Positions 44,837 to 54,690 of a DNA stretch of 64,000 nucleotides are shown here, piece by piece; the first letter of the stretch is position 1, and each line of letters opens with the position of its first letter. A model generated the notes under the pieces. That model did not search any database and was not told where the DNA came from. It saw only the letters and a program-made list of their open reading frames with translations. The translations under genes and the position numbers were made by a program. The stretch spans positions 1-64,000 of the forward strand of contig JAGTRP010000017.1 in the NCBI GenBank assembly GCA_018261935.1, written 5' to 3'. This stretch comes from Rhodocyclaceae bacterium. Its GTDB lineage: Bacteria; Pseudomonadota; Gammaproteobacteria; Burkholderiales; Rhodocyclaceae.

Positions 44837-46249
44837 TTAGCAGCTGTAGTACAGCTCGAATTCCACCGGGTGGGTGGTCATGCGGACCTTGTTAACTTCT
44901 TCCATCTTCAGTTCGATGTAGGCATCGATCCAGTCGTTGGAGAAGACACCGCCGCGGGTCAGGAACTCGCGATCCTTGTCGAGGGCGGCCAGGGCCTCGT
45001 CGAGGCTGGCGCACACGGTCGGGATCTTGGCGTCTTCTTCCGGCGGCAGGTCGTACAGGTTCTTGTCGGCGGGATCGCCCGGGTGGATCTTGTTCTGGAC
45101 GCCGTCCAAGCCGGCCATCATCAGGGCGGCGAAGCACAGGTACGGGTTGGCGATGGGATCCGGGAAGCGGGTCTCGATCCGGCGGGCCTTGGTGGAAGCC
45201 ACGTAGGGCACGCGGATGGAAGCGGAACGGTTCTTGGCGGAGTAGGCCAGCTTGACCGGCGCTTCGTAGTGCGGGACCAAGCGCTTGTAGGAGTTGGTGC
45301 CCGGGTTGGTGATGGCGTTCAGGGCCTTGGCGTGCTTGATGATGCCGCCGATGTAGAACAGGGCCATCTCGGACAGGCCGGCATAGCCTTCGCCGGCGAA
45401 CAGGTTCTTGCCGTCCTTCCAGATGGACTGGTGCACATGCATGCCGGAGCCGTTGTCGCCGACGATGGGCTTGGGCATGAAGGTGACGGTCTTGCCGTAC
45501 TGGTGGGCGACGTTATGGATGACGTACTTCATCATCTGGGTCCAGTCGGCGCGCTTCACTAGGGTGCTGAACACGGTGCCGATTTCGCACTGGCCGGCGG
45601 TGGCCACTTCGTGGTGATGGACTTCCACGGGAACGCCGATGGATTCCAGGGTCAGGACCATGGCGGAGCGGATGTCGTGCAGGCTATCGACCGGGGGAAC
45701 CGGGAAGTAGCCGCCCTTGACGGTGGGACGGTGGCCGATGTTGCCGCCTTCGAACTTCTCGCCGGAGGACCAGGCGGCTTCCTCGGAATTGATGCGGACG
45801 AAGCAGCCGGACATGTCGGTCTTCCACTCGACGGAGTCGAAGATGAAGAATTCGGGTTCCGGACCGAAGTAGGCGGTGTCGCCCAGGCCGGAGGACTTCA
45901 GGTAGGCTTCGGCGCGCTTGGCGATGGAGCGGGGGTCGCGGTCGTAGCCGCGGCCGTCGGCGGGATCCACCACGTCGCAGGAGAGGACCAGGGTCGGCTC
46001 GTCGAAGAAGGGGTCGAGGAAGGCAGTAGCCGCATCGGGAATGAGCAGCATGTCGGAAGCCTGGATGCCCTTCCAGCCGGCAATGGAGGAACCGTCGAAG
46101 GCATGGCCGCTTTCGAACTTGTCTTCATCGAAGTGGGAGATCGGCACGGTGACGTGCTGTTCCTTGCCACGGGTATCGGTGAAACGGAAATCGACGAACT
46201 TGATGTCGTTTTCCTTGACCATGTTCATCACGTCTTGCGGGGTTGTCAT
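44837..46249 (-). CDS. glnA: Glutamine synthetase, type I
   Basis: A 470-residue dodecameric GSI that makes glutamine from glutamate, ammonia and ATP. It has the beta-grasp region with [11 protein letters not shown], the metal and substrate motifs [10 protein letters not shown] and [17 protein letters not shown], the latch region NRSASIRVP, and NLYDLPPEE with the Tyr that is adenylylated by GlnE. The start at 46249 has GGAGG upstream; the longer frame adds 16 unlike residues. It is transcribed from a sigma54-type promoter with two NtrC-like sites upstream. ntrBC lie 7.6 kb downstream on the same strand. Confidence 0.97.
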   Translation of the reverse strand: MTTPQDVMNMVKENDIKFVDFRFTDTRGKEQHVTVPISHFDEDKFESGHAFDGSSIAGWKGIQASDMLLIPDAATAFLDPFFDEPTLVLSCDVVDPADGRGYDRDPRSIAKRAEAYLKSSGLGDTAYFGPEPEFFIFDSVEWKTDMSGCFVRINSEEAAWSSGEKFEGGNIGHRPTVKGGYFPVPPVDSLHDIRSAMVLTLESIGVPVEVHHHEVATAGQCEIGTVFSTLVKRADWTQMMKYVIHNVAHQYGKTVTFMPKPIVGDNGSGMHVHQSIWKDGKNLFAGEGYAGLSEMALFYIGGIIKHAKALNAITNPGTNSYKRLVPHYEAPVKLAYSAKNRSASIRVPYVASTKARRIETRFPDPIANPYLCFAALMMAGLDGVQNKIHPGDPADKNLYDLPPEEDAKIPTVCASLDEALAALDKDREFLTRGGVFSNDWIDAYIELKMEEVNKVRMTTHPVEFELYYSC

Positions 46250-46327
46250 AAGCGCATGCCTCCTAATGACTAAAGATGCCGAAATCGCCGGCCACAATCG
46301 AAATAGATACCAAATCGCGCAGTTTTA

Positions 46328-46342
46328 GCAGAAAACGTGCCA
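46328..46342 (-). promoter_or_regulatory. Sigma54 promoter of glnA
   Basis: On the minus strand, TGGCAC-GTTTT-CTGC matches the RpoN consensus TGGCAC-N5-TTGC at all but one position. The start of transcription should be near 46316, leaving a leader of about 65 nt. Confidence 0.8.
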
Positions 46343-46405
46343 GCACCCACGCTAAAGCTTTCCATTTTGCCACAAGGGCATGGGCAAGAGTTCACGGAGA
46401 TCTTA

Positions 46406-46452
46406 GGCACCATAAGCGTGCATAAAATTCGATGGCGCACTACTTTGGTGCA
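46406..46452 (-). promoter_or_regulatory. Tandem NtrC-type enhancer sites of glnA
   Basis: Two dyads resemble the NtrC consensus TGCAC-N7-GTGCA: GGCACCATAAGCGTGCA at 46406-46422 and GCGCACTACTTTGGTGCA at 46435-46452. Their centres are about 30 bp apart (three helical turns), and they lie 65-110 bp upstream of the sigma54 element, standard enhancer spacing. The second overlaps the last codons of the cation efflux gene. Confidence 0.7.
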
Positions 46453-47624
46453 ATCTGGCAATTCAGGGAAATGGCGCTGATGTACGGATCCCCTTGCAGG
46501 CGCTCGGCCAGATTCCCGACGGCGGATTGCACGGTACCGTGGTCCCGGAAAAATTCCCGCCCCACGAACACCTCCGCCTCGACCTGCCCCCCCAGGTAAT
46601 GGAACACCACCCGCTCGGGCCGGGGCAAATCCTGGAGGAAAGGCTCCAGGTGGGCCAGCAGCGCCTCCCGGGGAGGCATGTGTACCGCGGCCAGCCGGGA
46701 CTCCACCTGGTCTTCCTCGGGATCGATGTGCACCAGCACGTCTAGGACCTCCGGATGGGTCTTCAGCACCCGGTCCCGGGCGGCTTCGGCAATCCGGTGC
46801 CCCTCCGAGACGCTGATCCGGGGATCCACCAGGACGTGGGCATCGACCAGGGCCTGATGGGCCATGCGCCGGGTGCGCAGGCCATGGAGGCCGAGCACGC
46901 CGGGGGTGCCCGCCAGGGTCTCCTGGATGGCATGCACCTGGGCCTGGTCAAGGCCGGTGTCGATCAATTCCTGCAGGGCGCCCCAGGCCAGGACCACGCC
47001 CATGCGCAGGATCATGAAACCCATCAGGGCCGCCGCCAGCAGGTCCAGGAAGCGCCAGCCCAGAAGGGCGCCGCCGATGCCGACCACCACCACCAGGGCC
47101 GAAGCGGCATCGGCCCTGGTGTGCAGGGCGTTGGCGGCGAGCAGTTGGGACCGCAATCTCTCGGCCACCCGGATGAGATAGCGGTACAGCCCCTCCTTGA
47201 GCACGACCGTCGCCACCGCCACCCAGAAGGCCGACCACTGCACGGCCTGCAGGCTTTCCACATGCTGCAGGCGCAGCCCCGATTCCCACAGGATACCGGC
47301 GCCGATGACGCTGAGGGAGACGCCCAGGATCAGGGTGGCGGCCGTCTCTACCCGGGCATGGCCGTAGGGATGTTGTTCATCGGCGGGATGGGCGCCCTGG
47401 CGGCTGGCGTAGAGCACGAGAAAATCCGACAGGAGGTCGGAAAAGGAATGCAACCCGTGGGCCACCAGGGACTGGGAATGGGCCAGCCAGCCGACCGCGA
47501 CCTGGGCCACAGTCATGACCAGATTGACGACAACGCTGGCCCAGGTGGCGCGCTGGGCCTCGGCCAGGCGCTCGCCGCCGGCGGGCGCTGGGGAGGACGG
47601 GAGGGAAGAGGGATTGTGCCCCAT
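46440..47624 (-). CDS. Cation diffusion facilitator transporter
   Basis: A 394-residue inner-membrane CDF exporter of divalent metal ions. Six spans lie at about residues 30-230, with the transport-site motifs HSFSDLLSD in TM2 and HTRADAAS in TM5. The cytoplasmic ferredoxin-like domain (about 235-315) includes VLVHIDPEED. An additional C-terminal part of about 75 residues ends NCQIAPK. Metal selectivity cannot be read with certainty; His/Asp sites suit zinc or iron. I chose the ATG at 47624. It is divergent from the rhodanese gene. Confidence 0.9.
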   Translation of the reverse strand: MGHNPSSLPSSPAPAGGERLAEAQRATWASVVVNLVMTVAQVAVGWLAHSQSLVAHGLHSFSDLLSDFLVLYASRQGAHPADEQHPYGHARVETAATLILGVSLSVIGAGILWESGLRLQHVESLQAVQWSAFWVAVATVVLKEGLYRYLIRVAERLRSQLLAANALHTRADAASALVVVVGIGGALLGWRFLDLLAAALMGFMILRMGVVLAWGALQELIDTGLDQAQVHAIQETLAGTPGVLGLHGLRTRRMAHQALVDAHVLVDPRISVSEGHRIAEAARDRVLKTHPEVLDVLVHIDPEEDQVESRLAAVHMPPREALLAHLEPFLQDLPRPERVVFHYLGGQVEAEVFVGREFFRDHGTVQSAVGNLAERLQGDPYISAISLNCQIAPK

Positions 47625-47685
47625 GCTTATGCGCAGCCGGCAAGGCTGTTCTATACTCGAACTTTGAATTTTATCAGCAGTAGTC

Positions 47686-48138
47686 ATGGGAAAACTGTCC
47701 GACATCCTGAGCCTGGCCCAAGAACGCGCCAAGGCTCTGAACCTGCCGTACGAGGGCGCCCTGACGCCCGGCGAGGCCTACGAAGTGCTGCAATCGGCCC
47801 CCGGCGCCAAGCTGGTGGATGTGCGCACCCGCGCCGAACAGGACTGGGTGGGCCGCATTCCCGGGGCTGTCGAAGTGGAGTGGAACCGCTATCCGGGCAA
47901 TGTCCGCAACGAGGATTTCCTCGCCCAGTTGCAGCAGCAGGTGGACCCCGAGGCCCTGACCCTCTTCATCTGCCGCAGCGGCGGGCGCTCCGACCTGGCG
48001 GCCCGGGCCGCCTCCGAGGCCGGCTATCGGGACTGCTACAATGTCCTCGAAGGCTTCGAGGGCGACAAGGACGCCAACGGACAGCGCAACCGCATCGGCG
48101 GCTGGCGCCACGCCGGACTGCCGTGGTCCCAGAGCTGA
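47686..48138 (+). CDS. Rhodanese-like protein
   Basis: A 150-residue single-domain rhodanese. The domain runs from about 20 to 145, with LVDVRTRAEQDWVGRIPGA and the active-site loop CRSGGRS containing the catalytic Cys. It is expected to transfer sulfane sulfur in the cytoplasm; the acceptor is unknown. It starts in a 61-bp divergent gap with the CDF gene and lies 66 bp before nadA, whose iron-sulfur cluster makes a link conceivable but unproved. Confidence 0.9.
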   Translation: MGKLSDILSLAQERAKALNLPYEGALTPGEAYEVLQSAPGAKLVDVRTRAEQDWVGRIPGAVEVEWNRYPGNVRNEDFLAQLQQQVDPEALTLFICRSGGRSDLAARAASEAGYRDCYNVLEGFEGDKDANGQRNRIGGWRHAGLPWSQS

Positions 48139-48204
48139 GAGAGCCAAGCCGTTCCCCGATCCACTGCCGGAGCCTTTTCCCGGCGGTCATCTCCAAACCA
48201 TAAC

Positions 48205-49296
48205 ATGCCGATCATTCCCTTCGACCAGTTCAATGCCCTGTCCGACGAGTCCTGCCAGGAGCGCATCCGCGCCGCCCGGGCCCGGCTCGGGAAGAAGGCC
48301 GTCATCCTCTGCCACCATTACCAGCGGGCCGACGTCTACCAGCACGCCGACCTCACCGGCGATTCCCTGAAGCTTTCCCGCCTGGCCTCCCAGACCGACT
48401 CGGACTACATCGTCTTCTGCGGCGTCCACTTCATGGCCGAGGTAGCGGACATCATGTCAAACCCCAACCAGATCGCCATCCTGCCCGACCTCGCCGCCGG
48501 CTGCTCCATGGCCGACATGGCCAACCTCGCCAAGGTCGAGCGCTGCTGGCGGGAACTGGGCGAGGTGGTGGACGTGGAAGCGGAATTCACGCCGGTCACC
48601 TACATCAACTCGGCTGCCGACCTGAAGGCCTTCTGCGGCCGGCACGGCGGCATCGTCTGCACCTCCTCCAACGCCCGCACCATCGCCGACTGGGCCTTCC
48701 AGCAGCGCCCCAAGATCCTCTTCTTCCCCGATGAGCACCTGGGCCGCTGGACCGGCCACCAGATGGGCCTGCCCCTGGAAGACCTGGTGGTCTGGGACCC
48801 GGACCAGGAAATGGGCGGCCTGACCCCGGACCAGATCCGCCGGGCCAAGGTCCTCCTCTGGAAGGGCCACTGCTCGGTGCACCAGATGTTCCGCAAGAGC
48901 CACATCGACGCCTTCCGCGCCAAGTATCCGGAAGGCTTCGTCATCGCCCACCCGGAGTGCAGCTTCGAGGTCTGCGCCCATTCCGATTACGTCGGCTCCA
49001 CCGAACTCATCGTCAAGACCATCAAGGAAGCGCCTGCCGGCACCCGCTGGCTGGTGGGCACCGAACTCAACCTGGTGGACCGGCTAGCCAAGGAAGTGCT
49101 GCCCCAAGGCAAGATCGTCCAGTTCATGGCCACCACCATCTGCATGTGCTCCACCATGCAGCGCATCGATCCCCAGCACCTGGCCTGGACCCTGGAGAAC
49201 CTGGCCGAGGGCAACGTCGTCAACAAAATCACCGTGCCGCCCCACGAGGCCGAGCTCGCGAAGCTCGCCCTGGACCGGATGCTGGCGGTGTCCTGA
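48205..49296 (+). CDS. nadA: Quinolinate synthase A
   Basis: A 363-residue [4Fe-4S] enzyme that condenses iminoaspartate with dihydroxyacetone phosphate to quinolinate for NAD synthesis. It has CHHYQRADVYQHADLTGDS, FCGVHFMAE, HPECSFEVC and, near the end, TTICMCSTMQRIDP. The cluster cysteines are among these. Length matches the E. coli enzyme. No nadB or nadC is adjacent. The EEP gene follows after 3 bp. Confidence 0.95.
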   Translation: MPIIPFDQFNALSDESCQERIRAARARLGKKAVILCHHYQRADVYQHADLTGDSLKLSRLASQTDSDYIVFCGVHFMAEVADIMSNPNQIAILPDLAAGCSMADMANLAKVERCWRELGEVVDVEAEFTPVTYINSAADLKAFCGRHGGIVCTSSNARTIADWAFQQRPKILFFPDEHLGRWTGHQMGLPLEDLVVWDPDQEMGGLTPDQIRRAKVLLWKGHCSVHQMFRKSHIDAFRAKYPEGFVIAHPECSFEVCAHSDYVGSTELIVKTIKEAPAGTRWLVGTELNLVDRLAKEVLPQGKIVQFMATTICMCSTMQRIDPQHLAWTLENLAEGNVVNKITVPPHEAELAKLALDRMLAVS

Positions 49297-49299
49297 ACG

Positions 49300-50061
49300 A
49301 TGCCCCGCCGCCCCACCCTCCACGTCGCCACCTACAATATCCATAAGGGATTTTCCCAATTCAACCGGCACATGATGGTGCACGAGCTGCGCGAGCGGCT
49401 GCGGCACCTCGACCCGGACATCGTCTTCCTGCAGGAGGTCCAGGGCCTGCACCTGGGCCATGCGGCCCGCCATGACACCTGGCCGGACGTGCCGCAGCAC
49501 GAATTCCTGGCCGAAACCCACTGGCAGGACTGCGCCTACGGCTGCAACGTGGTCTATGACCATGGCCACCACGGCAACGCCATCCTGTCCCGCTTCCCCA
49601 TCCTGGACAGCCACAACCAGGATGTCACCCACCTCCAGTTCGAGCGCCGCGGCCTCCTCCATTGCCGCATCGCCCTGCCGGGCGGCGCCGTCGCCCACTG
49701 CGTCAGCGTCCACCTCTCCCTCCTGGGCCGTTCCCGGAAATGGCAGATGGGCGCCCTGGCCGATTACCTGGAGGAGATCGCCGACCCGGCCGATCCCCTC
49801 ATCATCGCCGGCGACTTCAACGACTGGCGCAACCATGCCGACGCCTGCCTGGTGCCCCGCCTCGGGCTCACCGAGGTCTTCACCGACGGCGCCGGCCGGC
49901 CGGTGCGGAGCTTCCCGGCCGCCCTGCCCCTTTTCCGCCTCGACCGCATCTATGTGCGGGGCTTCGAGGTGAAACATTCGGAAGTACACCATGGCCGGCC
50001 CTGGTCGATGATTTCCGACCACGCCGCCCTCTCGGCCCATCTGACGAGACATGCCGCTTGA
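49300..50061 (+). CDS. Endonuclease/exonuclease/phosphatase-family protein
   Basis: A 253-residue EEP-superfamily metal hydrolase like E. coli YbhP. Characteristic motifs are ATYNIHKG (metal Asn), FLQEVQG (metal Glu), GNAILSRFP, the GDFNDWR loop and the final SDHAALS. It may cut phosphodiesters in nucleic acid or lipid headgroups. The end overlaps clsB by 11 bp; a ybhP-like gene directly before clsB is conserved in E. coli, suggesting a phospholipid-linked role. Confidence 0.9.
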   Translation: MPRRPTLHVATYNIHKGFSQFNRHMMVHELRERLRHLDPDIVFLQEVQGLHLGHAARHDTWPDVPQHEFLAETHWQDCAYGCNVVYDHGHHGNAILSRFPILDSHNQDVTHLQFERRGLLHCRIALPGGAVAHCVSVHLSLLGRSRKWQMGALADYLEEIADPADPLIIAGDFNDWRNHADACLVPRLGLTEVFTDGAGRPVRSFPAALPLFRLDRIYVRGFEVKHSEVHHGRPWSMISDHAALSAHLTRHAA

Positions 50062-51250
50062 GTTGCTCTACGGCAACCGGCTGATCCTGCTCAATTCGGG
50101 CCGCGAGTATTTTCCGGCCCTCCTCGCCGCTCTCCAGGAGGCACAGCAGGAAATCCACCTGGAAAGCTACATCTTCGCCGACGACGCGGTGGGCAACGCC
50201 GTGGCCGGGGCGCTGGCCCAGGCCGCCCTGCGGGGCGTCCAGGTGCGGGTCCTGGTGGACGGCTTCGGCGGCCGCAATTTCCTGGTCGATTTCGAGGCCC
50301 GCCTGACCGCCGCCGGCGCCCAGGTGATGCTCTACCGCCGGGAACTGGCCCGCTTCCGCATGCGCCGCCACCGCCTGCGCCGGCTGCACCGCAAGCTAGT
50401 GGTGGTGGACGGCCGCATCGCCTTCGTCGGCGGCATCAACATTGTCGACGACAACAACACGCCGGGCGACCTGGGCCCCCGCTACGACTATGCGGTACGG
50501 GCGGAAGGACCGGTGGTGGCTCAAATCCACGCCGCGGTCCGCCGCATGTGGGAAATCGTCGCCTGGGCCAACCTGAGGCGCCGCTTCCGCCTCCAGCCCT
50601 GCCTCCAGGCATCCCCGCCGCCGTCGGGGGAACAACCGGCCGCCTTCCTGCTGCGGGACAATTTCCGCCACCGCAACGACATCGCCAATGCCTACCTGGA
50701 GGCCATCCACGGCGCCCGGGAGGAAATCCTCATCGCCAATGCCTATTTCCTGCCCGGCTTCCGCTTCCGTCATGCCTTGCGGGACGCCGCCCAGCGCGGC
50801 GTGCGCATCACCATCCTGCTGCAGGGCGTGAGCGACCATCCGCTGCTGCGCTACGCCACCGGCGCCCTCCATGGCGCCCTGGTCGAGGACGGCATCCGGG
50901 TATTCGAATACCGCAAGAGCTTCCTCCACGCCAAGGTGGCCGTGGTGGATGGCCTCTGGGCGACGGTGGGATCTTCCAATATCGATCCCTTCAGCCTGCT
51001 GCTCGCCAAGGAAGGGAATATCTTCGCCTGGGACCGCCCCTTCGCCGCCGGGCTCCGGGCCAGCCTCCTGGAGGCCATGGCTGAGGGTGCCCGGGAAATC
51101 GGCGCCGCCGAGCTGCATCGCATGCCGATGTATTCCCGCCTGCTGCGCTGGCTGAGCTACGGCCTGGTGCGCCTGCTGGTCGGCCTGGCCGGCTACGGAC
51201 CGAAGCACTGGCAGGCCAACGAGGAGAAGCCCGAGGTCAGCCGCCGCTGA
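50051..51250 (+). CDS. clsB: Cardiolipin synthase ClsB
   Basis: A 399-residue phospholipase D-type enzyme with two HKD motifs: [10 protein letters not shown] at about 112-121 and [10 protein letters not shown] at about 293-302. It lacks the N-terminal membrane spans of ClsA, as expected for ClsB, which joins phosphatidylglycerol units at the membrane. It overlaps the EEP gene by 11 bp and the convergent gluQ gene by 14 bp at its end. Confidence 0.93.
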   Translation: MPLELLYGNRLILLNSGREYFPALLAALQEAQQEIHLESYIFADDAVGNAVAGALAQAALRGVQVRVLVDGFGGRNFLVDFEARLTAAGAQVMLYRRELARFRMRRHRLRRLHRKLVVVDGRIAFVGGINIVDDNNTPGDLGPRYDYAVRAEGPVVAQIHAAVRRMWEIVAWANLRRRFRLQPCLQASPPPSGEQPAAFLLRDNFRHRNDIANAYLEAIHGAREEILIANAYFLPGFRFRHALRDAAQRGVRITILLQGVSDHPLLRYATGALHGALVEDGIRVFEYRKSFLHAKVAVVDGLWATVGSSNIDPFSLLLAKEGNIFAWDRPFAAGLRASLLEAMAEGAREIGAAELHRMPMYSRLLRWLSYGLVRLLVGLAGYGPKHWQANEEKPEVSRR

Positions 51251-52169
51251 GCGCCACGGCCCGCTGCCGCGGCAGGGCCTCGAAGCGCCAGTGCGCCCGG
51301 GCCCATTGCCAGATTTCGGGGAACCCAGCCCGGGCGAGTTCGGCCGGCGGCTGCTGGCCGAGGAAGGCCAGGGCCCGCACCAGTTCGGTGCCGCCCCGGG
51401 CCGGGTCGAGGGCCGGCGCCCGGGTCTGCTTGGAAAGCTTCTCGCCGGCGGCGTTGGTGGCCACTGGCAGGTGGGCATAGCGGGGCGTCGCGACCCCCAG
51501 GCAATGCTGCAGCCAGATCTGGCGCGGCGTGGAGTCGATGAGATCGGCGCCCCGCACCACGTCGGTGATTTCCTGGAAGGCGTCGTCCACCACCACCGCC
51601 AGCTGGTAGGCAAACTGGCCGTCGGCCCGCCGCAGGACGAAATCCCCCACGTCCCGCTCCAGGCGCTGGATGACGGCGCCCTGCAGGCGATCCTCGCACC
51701 CCCAGTCCTCGTCCGGCACCCGCAGCCGCCAGGCCCGGGCCGGGCGGCCGGGGGGGAGGCCGGCGCGGCAGGTGCCGGGATAGGCCAGCCCCCCATCGAC
51801 GGCGGGGTGGCTGGCGGCCTCGGCGATCTCCTTGCGGGAGCAGGCGCAGCCATAGGCAAGGCCCCGGGATTTCAGCTCCGCCAGGGCCGCCTGGTAGGCC
51901 TCCAGGCGTTGGCTCTGCCAGAGCACCTCGCCTTGCCACTCGAAGCCGAAGGCTTCCAGGGTGGCGAGAATGCCTTCCGCCGCCCCGGGAACGTTGCGCG
52001 GGGCGTCCACGTCCTCCATGCGCACCAGCCATTCCCCGCCGTGGGCCCGGGCGTCGAGATAGCTGCCCACGGCCGCCACCAGGGAGCCGAAATGCAAGGG
52101 ACCGGTGGGGGAAGGGGCGAAGCGCCCCCGGTAGTTTCCCGGGGGAGAGTCTGGGGCGGTCAGGGACAT
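51237..52169 (-). CDS. gluQ: Glutamyl-Q tRNA(Asp) synthetase
   Basis: A 310-residue paralogue of glutamyl-tRNA synthetase lacking the anticodon-binding domain. It attaches glutamate to the queuosine base of tRNA(Asp). It has [16 protein letters not shown] (HIGH equivalent), zinc-ligand Cys in YGCACSR and YPGTCR, and EKLSKQ (KMSKS equivalent). The whole GluQRS length is present. It is divergent from the chemoreceptor gene. Confidence 0.95.
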   Translation of the reverse strand: MSLTAPDSPPGNYRGRFAPSPTGPLHFGSLVAAVGSYLDARAHGGEWLVRMEDVDAPRNVPGAAEGILATLEAFGFEWQGEVLWQSQRLEAYQAALAELKSRGLAYGCACSRKEIAEAASHPAVDGGLAYPGTCRAGLPPGRPARAWRLRVPDEDWGCEDRLQGAVIQRLERDVGDFVLRRADGQFAYQLAVVVDDAFQEITDVVRGADLIDSTPRQIWLQHCLGVATPRYAHLPVATNAAGEKLSKQTRAPALDPARGGTELVRALAFLGQQPPAELARAGFPEIWQWARAHWRFEALPRQRAVALSGG

Positions 52170-52263
52170 GGGGACTTCCGAAGCAAGCGGGTTGTGTCAT
52201 CAGGCCGAAACGGCAACCGGCTACTTTACCCGGGATCCGGCCACTTCCGGGGGCATATATGCA

Positions 52264-52281
52264 ATGCCGTATAAACGGCAT
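52264..52281. repeat. Perfect 7-bp inverted repeat before the chemoreceptor
   Basis: ATGCCGT-ATAA-ACGGCAT is a perfect dyad about 90 bp upstream of the chemoreceptor start, in the 199-bp gap with gluQ. Its size suits a regulator-binding site. No T-run follows, so a terminator is unlikely. Confidence 0.45.
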
Positions 52282-52368
52282 GGTAAATGCTTATATTCTT
52301 TCAATATGACATGTGCGACACTGCCAATCCCCCGTCCCATAAGGATTGGCTCTCCAAAAGGCTGCCCC

Positions 52369-54003
52369 ATGAAGATCAACCTGCCCGTCACCGATGTCGA
52401 AACCCTCCTGCCGGAGGGCGAGTTCATCTATTCCCGGACCGACCTCAAGGGGATCACCGAGGATGCCAACGACGCCTTCGCCAAGGTCAGCGGCTTCACC
52501 CGCGAGGAGCTGATCGGCCAGTCCCACAACATCGTGCGCCATCCGGATGTTCCGCCGGCGGCCTTCGAGGACCTCTGGCGCGACCTCAAGGCCGGCCTGC
52601 CGTGGCGCGGCATCGTCAAGAACCGGCGCAAGGACGGCGGCTTCTACTGGGTGGTGGCGAACGTCTCGCCGGTGCGGGAAAACGGGCGGGTGGTGGCCTA
52701 CCAGTCCGTGCGCGGCCGCCCCACCCGGGAAGAGGTCGCCGCCGCCGAGGCCGCCTACCGGCGCGTCCGGGACGGCGATACCTCCATCTACATCGAGCAT
52801 GGCCGTGTGGTGAAGCGGCGGCCCGCCTGGCTCAACGGGCTCCTCTCCCTGTCGGCCCAGATGACCCTGGGGGGGCTCGCCGCCCTCTTCCCCGCCCTGA
52901 TCCTGCTCGCGGAAAGCCTGGCGGACGTGCGGCTGGCGCCGGAATTCAAGAACGGCGCCGCCATCGTCGCCGGCATCTACGCCCTCTATTTCCTCTTCAT
53001 CTACGTCCCCGGCGTGCGCCGTGACCTGGGCGCCACCGCCGACTGGCTGGAAAGGCTGCTGTCCTCAGGCGACCTGCGCACCCGCTTCGACCTGGCGCGG
53101 CGGGACGTAATCGGCACCATCGCGCGCCGGGCCGACGTATTCGTTTCCAGCGTCCAGGCCATGCTCCAGGGCGTCAGCGACGTGGCCGGCCAGGTGGACT
53201 ACGCCACCCGGGAGGTCAATAGCGGCATCAAGGACATCCACCAGGCCGCCCGGGCGCAGAGCCAGGCCACCTCCGCCGCCGCTGCCGCCATCGAGCAGGT
53301 GACGGTTTCCATCGGCGAAGTGGCGACCCATGCCCAGGCCACCCACCAGACGGCGGAAACGGTCAGCGCCCTTTCCCGGGAGGGCAGCCGGGTCACCGAG
53401 GACGCCACCGCCACCGTCCAGACCCTTGCCGGCACCGTGCAACAGTCGGCCGCCCACGTGGAATCCCTCGGGGTGCGCTCCGAGGAGATCAGCCGCATCA
53501 CTTCCGTCATCAAGGAAATCGCCGACCAGACCAACCTGCTGGCGCTTAACGCCGCCATCGAGGCCGCCCGGGCCGGCGAACAGGGACGGGGCTTCGCCGT
53601 GGTGGCGGACGAAGTGAGGAAACTGGCCGAACGCACCGCCAAGGCCACCCAGGAGATCAGCGCCATGATCCAGACCATCCAGGCGGAAACCGGCACGGCG
53701 GTGGACGGCATGCGCCACGGCGCCCGCCAGGTGTCCGAGGGGGTAGAACTGGTGGGCGCGACCCGGAATTCCCTGGAGCGGATCAACGGGGAAATGGCAG
53801 CCACGATGCAGATGGTGGCCGAAATTTCCCAGGCCGTGAGTGGCCAGGAGGCCGCCATGACCGAACTGGGCAAGGACCTGGAGCAGGTGGCGGCCATGAC
53901 CGAGCAGAACGCCAGCGCAGCCGCCCAGGCCACGGCCATGGTGGGCTGCCTGGAAGGGGTTGTCCAGCGCATGCGCCAGGCCGTGCACCAGTACGCCGTC
54001 TGA
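52369..54003 (+). CDS. Aer-like PAS chemoreceptor
   Basis: A 544-residue methyl-accepting chemotaxis protein of the Aer type. The N-terminal PAS domain (about 12-115; [17 protein letters not shown], then [19 protein letters not shown]) suggests FAD-based redox or oxygen sensing. Two hydrophobic spans (about 162-185 and 195-217) have almost no periplasmic loop between them. The signalling domain (about 280-540) carries the CheW-binding hairpin [21 protein letters not shown] chose the ATG at 52369; the upstream extension of the frame has no family sequence. No che genes are near. Confidence 0.9.
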   Translation: MKINLPVTDVETLLPEGEFIYSRTDLKGITEDANDAFAKVSGFTREELIGQSHNIVRHPDVPPAAFEDLWRDLKAGLPWRGIVKNRRKDGGFYWVVANVSPVRENGRVVAYQSVRGRPTREEVAAAEAAYRRVRDGDTSIYIEHGRVVKRRPAWLNGLLSLSAQMTLGGLAALFPALILLAESLADVRLAPEFKNGAAIVAGIYALYFLFIYVPGVRRDLGATADWLERLLSSGDLRTRFDLARRDVIGTIARRADVFVSSVQAMLQGVSDVAGQVDYATREVNSGIKDIHQAARAQSQATSAAAAAIEQVTVSIGEVATHAQATHQTAETVSALSREGSRVTEDATATVQTLAGTVQQSAAHVESLGVRSEEISRITSVIKEIADQTNLLALNAAIEAARAGEQGRGFAVVADEVRKLAERTAKATQEISAMIQTIQAETGTAVDGMRHGARQVSEGVELVGATRNSLERINGEMAATMQMVAEISQAVSGQEAAMTELGKDLEQVAAMTEQNASAAAQATAMVGCLEGVVQRMRQAVHQYAV

Positions 54004-54023
54004 CGACAGCGCCCTGAAGCCGC

Positions 54024-54617
54024 TTAGCGCCCCAGCCAGTTGAGGATGCGCGGCTGCCGGCGGGAGGTGGGCGGCGCCGCGTCGGCCGGCACCCCGACGA
54101 TGATGGGGGCGACGACTTGGGCATCTTCCGGCAGGCCGATCTCAGCGCGGATGTCCGGGGCGTTGAGCCCCTCCACTGCCGAGCCGATGACACAGGTGCC
54201 CAGGCCCATGGCGGTGGCGGTCAGGATCAGGTTCTCCGCCGCCAGCCAGCAGTCAGCGGGGGCAAAGGGGCCGCCCCGGGTAGCGCAGATGGCGATCAGG
54301 GTGCCCGCGTTGTAGAAGACGCTGAAATCGGGACTTTCGAACACATCGAGGTCATGGCCGCCCCGGTCCAGGTGCTCCCGCCGCGCCTCGGCCATGAACA
54401 GCCCCTTCGCCCGATCCGAGATACGGTGCAGCAGGAGCATCTCCTGGATGACGAGGAAGCCCCAGGGCTCCATGTGGATGGCCGTCGGCGCCCGCACCGC
54501 CGCGGCGAGAAGGGCTTCGATGGTGGCGGCGTCAAGGCGCTCGGCCCGGTAGTTGCGCACCGAGCGGCGGCTCCGGATGGCGTCGGCCACAGTCATGGGC
54601 ATTTCAGTTCGGGTCAT
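54024..54617 (-). CDS. Nitroreductase-family flavoprotein
   Basis: A 197-residue FMN-dependent NAD(P)H oxidoreductase of the nitroreductase superfamily. The N-terminal AIRSRRSVRNYRAERLD binds the FMN phosphate; APTAIHMEPWGFLV and the GLGTCVIGSAVEGLN stretch are also typical. The start at 54617 has AGGAGG upstream. The natural substrate is unknown. It is 73 bp before the end of the sensor kinase gene's strand partner region and convergent with the chemoreceptor. Confidence 0.9.
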   Translation of the reverse strand: MTRTEMPMTVADAIRSRRSVRNYRAERLDAATIEALLAAAVRAPTAIHMEPWGFLVIQEMLLLHRISDRAKGLFMAEARREHLDRGGHDLDVFESPDFSVFYNAGTLIAICATRGGPFAPADCWLAAENLILTATAMGLGTCVIGSAVEGLNAPDIRAEIGLPEDAQVVAPIIVGVPADAAPPTSRRQPRILNWLGR

Positions 54618-54690
54618 GGCGCCCTCCTTTTGCTCCTCTCCCTTGGAGACCACGGCCCCTGGCCCATGGTTCAACTGCCGGCGGGCAAGC

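Noticed and set aside
46258-46327. Glutamine-type riboswitch in the glnA leader
   Set aside because: The leader is only about 65 nt and shows no stable structure or known aptamer core; control is explained by sigma54/NtrC.
47652-47657. TATACT as the rhodanese promoter -10
   Set aside because: No acceptable -35 at 16-18 bp upstream on the plus strand.
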